Of a stretch of DNA of 64,000 nt, positions 27,190 to 36,671 are shown piece after piece (the stretch's first letter is position 1; each line of letters starts with the position of its first letter). The position numbers and the translations under genes were made by a program. The DNA is from an uncultured Prevotellaceae bacterium (lineage in GTDB: Bacteria; Bacteroidota; Bacteroidia; Bacteroidales; Bacteroidaceae): contig CAMHNI010000002.1 of assembly GCA_946186505.1 (NCBI GenBank), positions 124,001 through 188,000 on the forward strand, in the 5' to 3' direction. Below the pieces are notes generated by a model. The model did not search any database, was not told the origin of the DNA, and saw only the letters and a list, made by a program, of their open reading frames with translations.

Positions 27190-29649
27190 ATGAAGTATTT
27201 GAGAAATTTATTGTTGATTCTGCTGTTCTTCCCGCTCGCGGCTATAGCCCAGTCGATGAGTGACAGTCAGATTCTGGATTTAATCAAGCGTGAGACAAGT
27301 GCCGGTTCCTCGCGGTCACAGATTGTGACCAAACTGGTGCAGCGTGGTGTCAAGATTGACCAGATTCGCCGTGTTCGTGCCCAGTACGAGAAACAGCTTC
27401 GTACCCGTGGTCTTAGTGGTTCTGCTGACGAGGCCGTTGAGGAAGCTGGTTCTCGTATGCGTACCAGTAATTCCGAGTTGGATGACGATATCACTTCAGG
27501 TAAGCGGGGAACCAAATCCGAGCTGAACAGTGATGCTGATGTCCGCTATTATGAATTTGCCGACGATGCACTTGAAGGGCAGGAAGTAGATTCTATTGAG
27601 AGGAAGAAGATATTCGGTCATGACATTTTCAACAACAAGTTGTTGTCATTCGAACCCAATATGAACATCGCCACACCGCAGGACTATGTGCTCGGCCCTG
27701 GTGACCAGCTGGTCATTGACATCTATGGCGCTTCGCAGAAGTCCTATCAGCTGACGGTGTCGCCGGAGGGCACGGTGACTGTTCCTGATTATGGGCCGGT
27801 AACAGTGGCTGGCATGACGGTGGCTGCTGCCAACAGCCGCATCCGGGCCAGCTTGGGTTCGCGTTACAGCAGTTCGTCGCTGAAGGTGAGCGTTGCCCAG
27901 ACCCGTACCATCCTTGTCAATGTGATGGGTGAGGTGCGGTCGCCCGGCACTTACCATCTGAGTGCTTTTGCCAGTGTGTTCCATGCCCTCTATGCTGCCG
28001 GTGGCATCAGTGACCTGGGTACCCTGCGTAATATCCGTGTTATCCGTGGCGGCCAGTTGGTGACCGTTGTCGATATCTATGAATACATTCTCAATGGTCG
28101 CCTGGCTGGAAACATCCGTCTGAAGGAGGGTGATGTCATCCAGGTAGGTGCCTACGACTGCTTGGTGAATGTGACGGGTAATGTCAAACGTCCTATGTAC
28201 TACGAGATGCGTCCCACCGAGAGTGTGGGTACACTGTTGAAGTATGCAGGCGGATTCACTGGCGATGCCTATCGTAAGAGTGTCCGTCTGGTGCGTAAGT
28301 CCGGCGAGCGCTATGGTGTCTATAATGTCGAAGAGTTCGAGCAGTCCTCGTTCCGTGTGGCCGACGGCGATGCCGTCAAGGTCGATGCCATGCTTGACCG
28401 TTTCGAGAACATGGTCGAGGTCAAGGGCGCCGTGTTCCGTCCCGGTCAGTACCGGCTTGGTGAACAGGTGACGACCGTCCGCGGACTCATCGAGCAGGCC
28501 GATGGTGTCACCGAGGATGCTTTCACCGCTCACGGCGTGCTGCACCGTATGCGTGCCGACCGTTCGCTTGAGATTATCTCTGTCGATGTGGCGGGTATCC
28601 TTGCGGGTACCGTGGCCGACATCCCGCTGGCTAACGAGGATGTCCTGTTCATTCCCACTCAGACCGAGCTGATTAACAGTCGTTATGTTATCATTGAGGG
28701 TGAGGTGCTCTCTCCCGGCGAATACCAATGGGCCGCCAACATGACACTCGAGGATCTGGTGATGAAAGCCGGTGGACTGACCGATGCCGCTTCTGTGGCC
28801 AAGGTGGATGTGTCGCGCCGTCTTGTTGACCCGAAGGCCACGAAAGCAGGTTCCGAGTTGGCCAAGACATACTCGTTTGCCCTGAAGGAAGGCTTTGTCA
28901 TCGACGGCACTCCAGGTTTTACGCTAGAGCCTTACGATATTGTTCAGGTATTCCGCAGTCCAGGTTACCATACCCCTCGGCGAGTTTCTGTTGAGGGTGA
29001 AGTCAATTTTGCAGGCAGCTATACGCTTGAAATGAAAAACCAGCGCCTTAGTGATTTGGTGCAGCGTGCCGGTGGCATTACTGATGATGCCTATACTGAA
29101 GGTGCCCGCTTGGAACGTAAAATGGACGAGACCGAACGTGCCCGCTTACAGATGGCTTTGCGTGCTGCCCGCATGAGCCAGGAAAGCAAAGACTCCGTAG
29201 CCCTTGAGAAAATTGAACAGAGCAATGTCTATACGGTAGGTATTCATCTTGAAGAAGCTCTGAAAAATCCCGGTGGTGATGCAGATATTGTGCTGCGTGA
29301 GGGTGACCGCCTGATTATTCCGGAGTTTGAGGGAACGGTCAAAATCAGTGGCGATGTCATGTACCCCAATACGGTGGCATTCACTAAGGGCAAAGATTAT
29401 AGGTGGTATGTACGTCAGGCCGGCGGTTTCGGCGAACGAGCCAAGAAGCGCAAGGCATACGTCATCTATCCTAACGGAACTATGGCCCAGGTCAACCATG
29501 GTGCCAGCATAACACCGGGTTGCGAGATTATCGTTCCCTCTAAACCCAAGCGTGACGCACTCAGTGTAACCCAGTGGATGGGCATTGGTTCTACTGCTGC
29601 TTCTATCGCCACGATGATTGCGACCATTGTTTATATGACTACAAGATAG
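27190..29649 (+). CDS. wza: Wza-like polysaccharide export protein with multiple SLBB domains
   Basis: An 819-residue outer-membrane or periplasmic export channel component. The signal peptide (MKYLRNLLLILLFFPLAAIA) ends in an ordinary signal peptidase I site, not a lipobox. The polysaccharide export domain is near residues 155-245 (DYVLGPGDQLVIDIYG, SPEGTVTVPDYGPVTVAG). It is followed by repeated SLBB domains (ILVNVMGEVRSPGTYHLSAF, VNVTGNVKRPMYYEM, VEVKGAVFRPGQYRL, VIIEGEVLSPGEYQW, VSVEGEVNFAGSYTL, VKISGDVMYPNTVAF) and a C-terminal hydrophobic segment. The SLBB number is higher than in E. coli Wza. First gene of the capsule operon. Confidence 0.93.
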   Translation: MKYLRNLLLILLFFPLAAIAQSMSDSQILDLIKRETSAGSSRSQIVTKLVQRGVKIDQIRRVRAQYEKQLRTRGLSGSADEAVEEAGSRMRTSNSELDDDITSGKRGTKSELNSDADVRYYEFADDALEGQEVDSIERKKIFGHDIFNNKLLSFEPNMNIATPQDYVLGPGDQLVIDIYGASQKSYQLTVSPEGTVTVPDYGPVTVAGMTVAAANSRIRASLGSRYSSSSLKVSVAQTRTILVNVMGEVRSPGTYHLSAFASVFHALYAAGGISDLGTLRNIRVIRGGQLVTVVDIYEYILNGRLAGNIRLKEGDVIQVGAYDCLVNVTGNVKRPMYYEMRPTESVGTLLKYAGGFTGDAYRKSVRLVRKSGERYGVYNVEEFEQSSFRVADGDAVKVDAMLDRFENMVEVKGAVFRPGQYRLGEQVTTVRGLIEQADGVTEDAFTAHGVLHRMRADRSLEIISVDVAGILAGTVADIPLANEDVLFIPTQTELINSRYVIIEGEVLSPGEYQWAANMTLEDLVMKAGGLTDAASVAKVDVSRRLVDPKATKAGSELAKTYSFALKEGFVIDGTPGFTLEPYDIVQVFRSPGYHTPRRVSVEGEVNFAGSYTLEMKNQRLSDLVQRAGGITDDAYTEGARLERKMDETERARLQMALRAARMSQESKDSVALEKIEQSNVYTVGIHLEEALKNPGGDADIVLREGDRLIIPEFEGTVKISGDVMYPNTVAFTKGKDYRWYVRQAGGFGERAKKRKAYVIYPNGTMAQVNHGASITPGCEIIVPSKPKRDALSVTQWMGIGSTAASIATMIATIVYMTTR

Positions 29650-29657
29650 GCTTGATT

Positions 29658-30770
29658 ATGGAACAGATGAATAATAATGAAGAAAACATCAAGAATAGTG
29701 CTGTGAAGGACTCTTTCGAATTCCCTGCCTTATGGCAGTCGATGAAAAACCGCCGTAAATTATATTATAAGGTTTTGGGCGTCACCTTCATTGTGGCTTG
29801 TATCTATGTCTTCAGTCTGCCTAAAACCTATACCTGTAAGGTTATGCTTGCCCCGGAATTAAGCTCTACGGGCGGTCGTAATTACCTCAGTGCCTTAGCT
29901 TCGAGTTTTGGTTTAACTATGGGTAGCACTCGTACAGGTAGTGAGGCTCTTTTCCCAACGCTCTATCCAGACTTGATGAAGTCCGTGGATTTCAAGACGA
30001 GTCTTTTCCCTGTAAAGGTGCGTCGCGATAAGGACACGACAGAAATGACCTACTACAACTATCTGCTTAAGGAGCAGAAGCGTCCATGGTGGAGTGCGGC
30101 TATCGGTGCCGTTGTCGGTGGTATCTTCAGTCTTTTTCCTGAAGATACGTTGAATATTAAAAGTAAGAATACGTCAGAAGTCAATCCTTTCCGTCTGACG
30201 AAAAAACAAGCCATGATAGCAGAATCCATTAGCAGGAAGGTCAAGTGTGTCGTTGATAAAAAGACATTGGTCATAACAATTCAGGTGACCGATCAAGACC
30301 CGCTTATTTGTGCTACGATGGCTGATACTGTTCAAGCCCGTCTTCAGCGGTTCATCACAGACTATCGCACCAGCAAGGCCCGTCAGGATTTGGAGTACAA
30401 TCAGAAAATCTATCTTGAAGCGAAGCATGAGTATGACAAGTCCCGCCAACTGTACGCCTCGTTTAGCGATGCCAATCAGGATGTTGTTCTCCAGAGTGTT
30501 CGCAGCAAGCTCAACGAATTGGAGAATGAGATGCAGCTGAAGTTTAATACCTATAGTGCCATTGCCACTCAGCTACAGAATGCGAAGGCCAAAGTTCAGG
30601 AAGAGACTCCCGCTTTTACTACCGTTCAGAGTGCCACTGTTCCCATTAAACCATCAGCTCCTAGAAAAGGGTTTATTATCTTTGCTCTTCTCTTTTTTGC
30701 ATTCTTTTGTACTACCCTTCGGGTCTTCTATAAGGACGGTCTGTTGAAACCTTTGCTTGGTCTTTCCTGA
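29658..30770 (+). CDS. wzz: Wzz-type chain-length determinant
   Basis: 370 residues from ATG 29658 (MEQMNNNEENIKNSAV); an upstream in-frame ATG at 29574 lies inside the Wza gene and is rejected. One membrane segment near residues 38-55 (VLGVTFIVACIYVFSLP), a long periplasmic coiled region (about 220-320) and a second membrane segment near 340-360 (FIIFALLFFAFFCTTL), preceded by the proline-containing PIKPSAPRKG typical of Wzz. It regulates polymer length in Wzy-dependent synthesis. No kinase domain is fused. It is 8 bases downstream of the wza stop. Confidence 0.9.
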   Translation: MEQMNNNEENIKNSAVKDSFEFPALWQSMKNRRKLYYKVLGVTFIVACIYVFSLPKTYTCKVMLAPELSSTGGRNYLSALASSFGLTMGSTRTGSEALFPTLYPDLMKSVDFKTSLFPVKVRRDKDTTEMTYYNYLLKEQKRPWWSAAIGAVVGGIFSLFPEDTLNIKSKNTSEVNPFRLTKKQAMIAESISRKVKCVVDKKTLVITIQVTDQDPLICATMADTVQARLQRFITDYRTSKARQDLEYNQKIYLEAKHEYDKSRQLYASFSDANQDVVLQSVRSKLNELENEMQLKFNTYSAIATQLQNAKAKVQEETPAFTTVQSATVPIKPSAPRKGFIIFALLFFAFFCTTLRVFYKDGLLKPLLGLS

Positions 30771-30771
30771 T

Positions 30772-31761
30772 ATGATGACAGCCAAGTATTATCCTATCCT
30801 TTTCGGACAGAACCGTAAAATCCTTGTCTGGGGTACGGAGGACTGGACAGTCTCTGCAGTGCCCCAGTCAGAGTCAGTGGTCGTCAACGGTATATGGGCT
30901 GGTCACAAGCTCACAGAAGTCATAGAAAACCATCCTGCTGAAATACTCGGGAATGCTGTTGCGGAAAGGTACAACAACCAGCTGCCGCTGCTTGCCAAGA
31001 TTATCGATGCCCATCAGGATCTCTCCATCCAGGTACATCCCAATGACGAGATGGCTCTCCGTGAGCACAACAAGTTCGGGAAGTCCGAGATGTGGTACAT
31101 CCTCGATGCTAAACCAGGAGCCTGCCTTTATGCCGGATTCAAGAAGCAGATTACCCCAGAGGAATACCGTCAGCGAGTAGCCGATGGCACTATCACAGAA
31201 GTCCTCGCCCGTCATGAGGTTTACAAAGACGATGTCTTCTACCTGCCTGCTGGTCGTGTTCATGCCATCTGTGGTGGCATACGTCTGGCTGAAGTCCAGC
31301 AGTCTTCTGATGTCACTTATCGCATTTTCGACTACAACCGTCCTGGACTTGACGGCAAGCCACGTGAACTCCATACCGAATTGGCTGCAAAGGCTATTGA
31401 CTATACCGTATATCCCGAATACAAGACTGGTCATGGCAATGACACTGATGTTGCCCATAAGCTCTTGAACACCCCGTACTTTAGTGTCAAGGTCATTGAG
31501 GCCACGGCACCTTTCCATCGTAACATGGTCAAGTACGACTCTTTCATCATCATTATGAACTTGAAGGGTGACTGTCACATTCGCCTCAGGTCTTCCCAGA
31601 TCAGTATCCTGCTTCCCGCAGGCACCTCTTGTCTCATTCCCGCCGTCGTCGCCGACTACGACATCCTTCCCATCGGCAGTCGCACAAAGGTTCTTGAAGC
31701 ATTCATCAACAACAAGAAGACTATCGGCCAGCTCATCTCCGACTTCCTCCGTTTCAATTAA
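30772..31761 (+). CDS. manA: Type I phosphomannose isomerase
   Basis: 329 residues from ATG 30772. It interconverts mannose 6-phosphate and fructose 6-phosphate, feeding GDP-mannose or GDP-fucose synthesis for the capsule. Zinc-site stretches are LSIQVHPNDEMA and GKSEMWYILDA, and the active-site region is YLPAGRVHAICGGIRLAE with DVTYRIFDYNR. It is of the short bacterial type (about 310-330 residues). It overlaps nothing but starts 1 base after the Wzz stop, so the genes are coupled. Confidence 0.93.
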   Translation: MMTAKYYPILFGQNRKILVWGTEDWTVSAVPQSESVVVNGIWAGHKLTEVIENHPAEILGNAVAERYNNQLPLLAKIIDAHQDLSIQVHPNDEMALREHNKFGKSEMWYILDAKPGACLYAGFKKQITPEEYRQRVADGTITEVLARHEVYKDDVFYLPAGRVHAICGGIRLAEVQQSSDVTYRIFDYNRPGLDGKPRELHTELAAKAIDYTVYPEYKTGHGNDTDVAHKLLNTPYFSVKVIEATAPFHRNMVKYDSFIIIMNLKGDCHIRLRSSQISILLPAGTSCLIPAVVADYDILPIGSRTKVLEAFINNKKTIGQLISDFLRFN

Positions 31762-31938
31762 CTTCATTTGGAATTGTCGATTCAGCAATCAGAGCGGTTG
31801 TTGAAAGATACATTAGATGGGAAAAACGATGCTGTTGCTACTGCAAAAGACGTGATTCATGTCGAAGTCCCTCTAACATTTTGTTTGTTGATAGGCGTAG
31901 CAAGATGTCTGCCCCCAAAGGGAAGTACAAATTTTTGA
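31762..31938 (+). pseudogene. Possible remnant of a PD-(D/E)XK nuclease / AAA-ATPase family gene
   Basis: Directly after the manA stop the same frame stays open for 58 codons, without a proper start. It contains ELSIQQSERLLKDTLDG and ATAKDVIHVEV. From memory this resembles the C-terminal helical part of a Bacteroidetes family (AAA-ATPase-like plus PD-(D/E)XK nuclease, DUF1703), but after HVEV the expected sequence is lost. There is nothing else in this 181-base gap. It marks the edge between the GC-richer manA and the AT-rich flippase block. Confidence 0.4.
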
Positions 31939-31942
31939 ACTG

Positions 31943-33460
31943 ATGTGCGCAGATAAAACAAATAAACAAAGAGTTTTCAGAAACAGTATATTCCTTTCCA
32001 TTCGTATGGTTGTCGTGATGATTATCTCAGTTATCACGACACGTTTTCTTTTGAAAAATCTTGGGATTGAGGATTATGGCGTATATAATGTAACGATAGG
32101 AATAGTGGCAATGTGCTCGTTCCTGACGCCTGCTCTATCCAATGCAAACCAACGTTTTCATAATTATGAATTGGGGAGCAACAATTTGGAAGGAGCAAAT
32201 CGGGTTTTCAATACCGGATTCTTAATTCAGTTATTGATGGTGCTTGTCGTACTGTGTATATGTGAAACGGGTGGTCTTTGGTATATCAATAATAAACTTG
32301 TCGCTCCAGAAGGAAGAGAGAATGCAATATTCTGGATCTATCAGATTTCTGTTTTTGCTTTCTCTCTGTCAATGTTACAGATTCCCTTAGTATCAGCTGT
32401 CCTGGCACACGAACACATGAATTTCTATGCTATCATAAACATAGTGGATGCTGTGTTCAAATTATTGATAGCCATCGCTATTGCATATTCATCCAGTGAT
32501 AGACTGATATTATATGGTTTATTGCTGCTATTGATTTATTTTTTCAATTTTGTTGTTTATTTCATTTATTCCTACCATTACTTCAAGGAAATAAGGTTTA
32601 GACGGATATATGATAAAGTTTTATTGAAGAAAATGCTTTCTTTCTCAGGTTGGAATATGTTTGAGACTCTAGCAAGAATTACAAAAGACCAAGGAAGTAA
32701 TTTGTTACTTAATTTTTATTTTGGGCCTGTCTTAAATGCTGCCCGTGGTGTAGCAAGTCAGGTGTCCTACGCTTTTTCTGGTTTGGCAGAGTCCACAGTC
32801 ATGGCCTCCAGACCGCAGATGGTTGCCTCTTATGCTCAGGGTAACATACACACTGCTATCTCCATGTTCATCTCATTAAGTAAAGGTTTGTTGTTGTTGC
32901 AGTTCCTTTTGATGTTGCCGGTGTTTATTGAGATCGAATATATATTGAAGTTATGGCTTGGCTCTAATGTTCCTGATTATGCGGTGGAATTTGTGCGTCT
33001 TTCGCTATTGGTTACTCTTTTTGATAAACTTGCGACACCAGTAACAGCTATTATTCATGCAACAGGAAGAGTTAAGAAATACCATATATTATCGAGCGTA
33101 ATTAACCTAATGGTAATACCTATAGCATGGCTGTTGTTTAGCCTTGGCTATAATCCGACATCCGTTTATTTGGTTACGATTCTGGAAGTTATAATAGCTC
33201 AGGTAGTCTTTCTGTTTGTCATCAAGAGTTTACTTCCTTTTTCGGTGCATTGCTATTTCAAAAAAGTATGTGAGCCTTTCTTTGCTGTTTTACTTTTGTC
33301 TTGTCTGGTACCAGCTTTATTGTATTATTACATGGAAATAGGACTCATGAGATTTGTCTTGGTTTTGTTGGTGTCGGTAATAATAGTTTCGGTCTTTAGT
33401 TATCTTCTTGGTTTGTCAAAGGCCGAAAGACAATTTCTGAAATCCTTCATCAATCGCTAA
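31943..33460 (+). CDS. wzx: Wzx-type polysaccharide flippase
   Basis: 505 residues, strongly hydrophobic with about 12-14 membrane segments. The N-terminal stretch NSIFLSIRMVVVMIISVITTRFLL followed by GIEDYGVYNV is typical of the polysaccharide transporter branch of the MATE/MOP superfamily. It moves undecaprenyl-linked repeat units across the inner membrane. GC is lower than in manA upstream. It is followed after 6 bases by the polymerase gene. Confidence 0.88.
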   Translation: MCADKTNKQRVFRNSIFLSIRMVVVMIISVITTRFLLKNLGIEDYGVYNVTIGIVAMCSFLTPALSNANQRFHNYELGSNNLEGANRVFNTGFLIQLLMVLVVLCICETGGLWYINNKLVAPEGRENAIFWIYQISVFAFSLSMLQIPLVSAVLAHEHMNFYAIINIVDAVFKLLIAIAIAYSSSDRLILYGLLLLLIYFFNFVVYFIYSYHYFKEIRFRRIYDKVLLKKMLSFSGWNMFETLARITKDQGSNLLLNFYFGPVLNAARGVASQVSYAFSGLAESTVMASRPQMVASYAQGNIHTAISMFISLSKGLLLLQFLLMLPVFIEIEYILKLWLGSNVPDYAVEFVRLSLLVTLFDKLATPVTAIIHATGRVKKYHILSSVINLMVIPIAWLLFSLGYNPTSVYLVTILEVIIAQVVFLFVIKSLLPFSVHCYFKKVCEPFFAVLLLSCLVPALLYYYMEIGLMRFVLVLLVSVIIVSVFSYLLGLSKAERQFLKSFINR

Positions 33461-33466
33461 AAGAAT

Positions 33467-34690
33467 ATGGGGAGTTTCTTTTACGACATCCTGCTTTTCT
33501 TGCTAACGGCATGCACGTGTTTTGGAGAGTTTGGGGGCGCACTCCAGATAGACCGTGCGTTGGCAATCTTATTCTTGCCACTTTTGTTTTTGGTAATTCG
33601 GGAAAAAGGATGTGGATATGTGAGGAATATTGTCGTAATATTTTCGTTGTTCTATTTATTTTGCATTGTTTCTGTCGCATGGACACCTGATTTGACGGAG
33701 GCTGTTAAAGAGCTGTTCTATTATCCTGTTCATTTTGCCTTGTTTTTGGAAATCATCGCTTTTGCCAGATATGCTCGTAACCCTCAAAAGAGTATAGTGT
33801 CAGGTTGGTTGGTGGCTGTCCTTCTATGTTCAGTGGTAGCTGCATGGGAAATGATGACGGGTAATCATCTCAGTGTTGCAAAGGAGCAGGCAGACGAATA
33901 TAATACTGGTGCTGCTGTTTTGGAACATTTTACAGCTTCGGTAACATTTGGCAATTATAACAGTTTTGTCACTTTCTTATGCTACAGTATGCCTTGGCTG
34001 TTTTGGATACTGATGAAAAAGGAAAAATCCTTTTGGAGCATGAGTATGACGGTCGTTGCTATTGTTTCTGCTTTTTTATTTACGCTTCTGAATGCCTCTC
34101 GTGGTGGACTGATTTCACAACTCGTCATGTTTTTCATCGTTCTCGTATCTTCCCCAATGACAAAGTTGAAATATCTGTTATGCGCTATATCGCTTTTGCT
34201 TGTCGGGTATGTACTCATTACATACGGGGAAATTCTTACTGCCGTGATGGAGGCCAGATTGGCTGATGGCGGTATGTTTGACGGTGAGTCAAGATATACA
34301 ATATGGGCAAATGCACTGAATACGTTTTGGCGCAGCTGGGGATTAGGAGTCGGTATAGGTGGAATGAATGAGGCCATGGGACAATGGGCCGATGGCGAAA
34401 TAACTGTTACGCATAATATTTTTCTGGAATTATTATTGCAGTATGGCCTTGTGTTTTTCTTTGTTTTTGTCTTGGCTATTTGTAAATTGTTCAGGTCTTC
34501 TTTGCTGGTGTCAGATAAAAGAAGTAAGGTCGCAGTATTGATGGCTTTGTTATGTATGCCTATATATGGGATTATTGATAGTACATATCTGTTAAAACCT
34601 CAACTGTACGTGTTATTTGCAACTATTTATGTTTTTGTAAACAGTGAACAAATTAAGTGTCATCACCAAGTTTTACTCAAAACTTCATAA
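33467..34690 (+). CDS. wzy: Wzy-type O-antigen/capsule polymerase (O-antigen ligase family)
   Basis: 407 residues with about 10-12 membrane segments and a large periplasmic loop containing GGMFDGESRYTIWANAL and NTFWRSWGLGVGIGGMNE, a pattern of the Wzy_C/WaaL family. THNIFLELLLQYGL near residue 315 is another family stretch. It polymerises flipped repeat units in the periplasm. Polymerase and ligase cannot be separated by sequence alone; polymerase is favoured by its place between flippase and glycosyltransferases. The 3' end overlaps the next gene by 47 bases. Confidence 0.8.
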   Translation: MGSFFYDILLFLLTACTCFGEFGGALQIDRALAILFLPLLFLVIREKGCGYVRNIVVIFSLFYLFCIVSVAWTPDLTEAVKELFYYPVHFALFLEIIAFARYARNPQKSIVSGWLVAVLLCSVVAAWEMMTGNHLSVAKEQADEYNTGAAVLEHFTASVTFGNYNSFVTFLCYSMPWLFWILMKKEKSFWSMSMTVVAIVSAFLFTLLNASRGGLISQLVMFFIVLVSSPMTKLKYLLCAISLLLVGYVLITYGEILTAVMEARLADGGMFDGESRYTIWANALNTFWRSWGLGVGIGGMNEAMGQWADGEITVTHNIFLELLLQYGLVFFFVFVLAICKLFRSSLLVSDKRSKVAVLMALLCMPIYGIIDSTYLLKPQLYVLFATIYVFVNSEQIKCHHQVLLKTS

Positions 34691-35534
34691 TTACAAAGGA
34701 CTCCCATTTTGGGTTCTTACGCCACTGAGAAGAATGACGAGGGCGGTTGCCAATAACGTCCTACCTTCGTATTTGGCAAATAGTCCTCGTCCAACAGGAC
34801 AAGAGGAAGCTGATATTATTGTGTCATTCACCTCTTTTCCGGCTCGTATTGACAAGGTTTGGTTAGTGGTTGAGTGTATGCTTCGCCAATCTTTATTGCC
34901 AAAGAAGATAATACTATGGTTGTCAAAAGAACAATTCCCGACAAGTGACAGCATCCCCGGTTCTTTAAAAAAATATGAGGATAATAGATTTGAAGTTCGT
35001 TTTGTAGATGGTGATATCCGCTCTCACAAAAAATATTATTATATTTCTCAGAGTAATCCTAACGATTTGGTATTTCTGATAGACGATGATATATTTTATC
35101 CCATAGATATTTTGGAGCGCAGCTATCAAGCATATAATAATAATCCAGATAAGGTCATTTGTAATTATGGTTATCTAATAACTCATGACGAAAAAGGAAT
35201 GCATAATTCGTATCTTAAGTGGCATCATGTTGAAGAAGGAGCATATGGAAAAATGCTTTTCTTTGGTTCGGGCGGAGGAACGCTTTTCCGACCTTCGATG
35301 CTTGATAGACATTTAACAGATATTGATATGGCTCTTCGCCTGACTCCTACAGCAGATGACATCTGGCTGAATGCGATGACAAAACTAGCAAATGTTGAGG
35401 TGGTAAAACTTCCAACAGGATTGCTTTTGCCTATTCATTCCAAATCAGTAAAATTGTCTTCAACTAATAATGGCAACGAACAAAATGATGTCCAAATAAG
35501 ACTTGTAGAAGATTGCTTTGGGACAATTTTTTAA
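34644..35534 (+). CDS. Capsule glycosyltransferase, GT-A-like
   Basis: 296 residues from a GTG start at 34644, overlapping the polymerase gene by 47 bases; the next in-frame ATG (34734) would remove about 30 residues. The conserved start ADIIVSFTSFPARIDKVWLV and acidic LVFLIDDDIFYPID near residue 145 suggest a GT-A fold using a DDD metal site. SGGGTLFRPSMLD and TADDIWLNAMTKL fit an acceptor or base region. This is a recurrent but poorly characterised family in capsule loci. Linkage and sugar cannot be predicted. Confidence 0.7.
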   Translation: MNKLSVITKFYSKLHNYKGLPFWVLTPLRRMTRAVANNVLPSYLANSPRPTGQEEADIIVSFTSFPARIDKVWLVVECMLRQSLLPKKIILWLSKEQFPTSDSIPGSLKKYEDNRFEVRFVDGDIRSHKKYYYISQSNPNDLVFLIDDDIFYPIDILERSYQAYNNNPDKVICNYGYLITHDEKGMHNSYLKWHHVEEGAYGKMLFFGSGGGTLFRPSMLDRHLTDIDMALRLTPTADDIWLNAMTKLANVEVVKLPTGLLLPIHSKSVKLSSTNNGNEQNDVQIRLVEDCFGTIF

Positions 35535-35557
35535 AAGATCAATAGTCTTTTTTCAGA

Positions 35558-36670
35558 ATGAAGATCCTACACATATGTAATGATTTTAGTGCATCAAAAG
35601 TTCATGCTTCCCTTTATCAGGAATTAGATGCATTAGGTGTTGAACAGACAATTTTTTCCCCTGTCCGCGATGCCAGTCTGATAGGTAATAATATTTTCAA
35701 ATCCTTGCATACGGATTTTGTATATGCAAACGTAGTAAAGCCCTATCACAGGTATGTGTATCATTTGAAACGCAAACATGTGTTCAATGAGATGCTTAAG
35801 CGTATTGATGTTAGGCAATTCAATTTGTGTCATGCAACGACCTTGCTTACTGATGGAGGTTTGGCATATCTTTTATACAAGAAGTATAGTATTCCGTACG
35901 TTGTAGCAGTCCGTAATACGGACATTAATGGATTCTTGGACTTAATGCCCCATACTTGGCTTTCGGCGAGAAAAATATTGTTACATGCTGCACGTGTTTT
36001 TTTTATTTCGGAAGGATTGAAAAGAAAGTTTTTATCGCATGTTTCTGTTCGGGGCATAGTTCCAAAAATTGAAAAGAAGATTGTACTAATGCCTAATGGT
36101 ATTAACGATTATTTCCTTGACCATGTCCAGCATCGATCCCATACAGGACATGGTGTCATCTATGTGGGAGATTTCTCTTCAAACAAAAATGTTGTACGAC
36201 TTGGGGAAGCTGTGTTGAGATTAAAAAAGGAACCACAGTTTCAGGATATTATGCTTACTATTGTCGGGGGGGGACATGACAATAGTAATAGGGTGCAGAA
36301 GATGATATCAAATCATCCTGATACAATGAATTATATTGGAAAGATATATGATAAGGAAAAGCTTTGTAGCTTGTATTCAAAAAATAAGGTTTTTGCTATG
36401 CCAAGCATTCATGAGACCTTTGGTTTAGTCTATCTTGAAGCTCTGTCGCAAAACTTGCCTGTTCTCTATACAAAAGGACAAGGAATTGATGGTCTTTTCT
36501 CTGAAAGTGTTGGCATTGCTGTCAATCCGCTTTCTGTAGATGAGATTGCTACTGCGCTTAGACAATTGCTTACAAATGACAAATACTCTAATAAGGAAGT
36601 TGACTTTTCACGGTTTCGGTGGAGATTAATTGCGCAACAGTATTTAAACTATTACAGAAGCGTTAAGTAA
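35558..36670 (+). CDS. Family 4 glycosyltransferase (GT-B)
   Basis: 370 residues, no membrane segments. The N-terminal domain begins MKILHICNDFSASKVHASL. The C-terminal Rossmann-like domain has HGVIYVGDFSSNKNV, MNYIGKIYDKEKLCSLY and the nucleotide-sugar site KVFAMPSIHETFGLVYLEAL with the EX7E arrangement. It transfers a sugar onto the lipid-linked capsule repeat unit on the cytoplasmic side. AT-rich like its neighbours. The next gene starts one base after its stop. Confidence 0.88.
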   Translation: MKILHICNDFSASKVHASLYQELDALGVEQTIFSPVRDASLIGNNIFKSLHTDFVYANVVKPYHRYVYHLKRKHVFNEMLKRIDVRQFNLCHATTLLTDGGLAYLLYKKYSIPYVVAVRNTDINGFLDLMPHTWLSARKILLHAARVFFISEGLKRKFLSHVSVRGIVPKIEKKIVLMPNGINDYFLDHVQHRSHTGHGVIYVGDFSSNKNVVRLGEAVLRLKKEPQFQDIMLTIVGGGHDNSNRVQKMISNHPDTMNYIGKIYDKEKLCSLYSKNKVFAMPSIHETFGLVYLEALSQNLPVLYTKGQGIDGLFSESVGIAVNPLSVDEIATALRQLLTNDKYSNKEVDFSRFRWRLIAQQYLNYYRSVK

Positions 36671-36671
36671 T

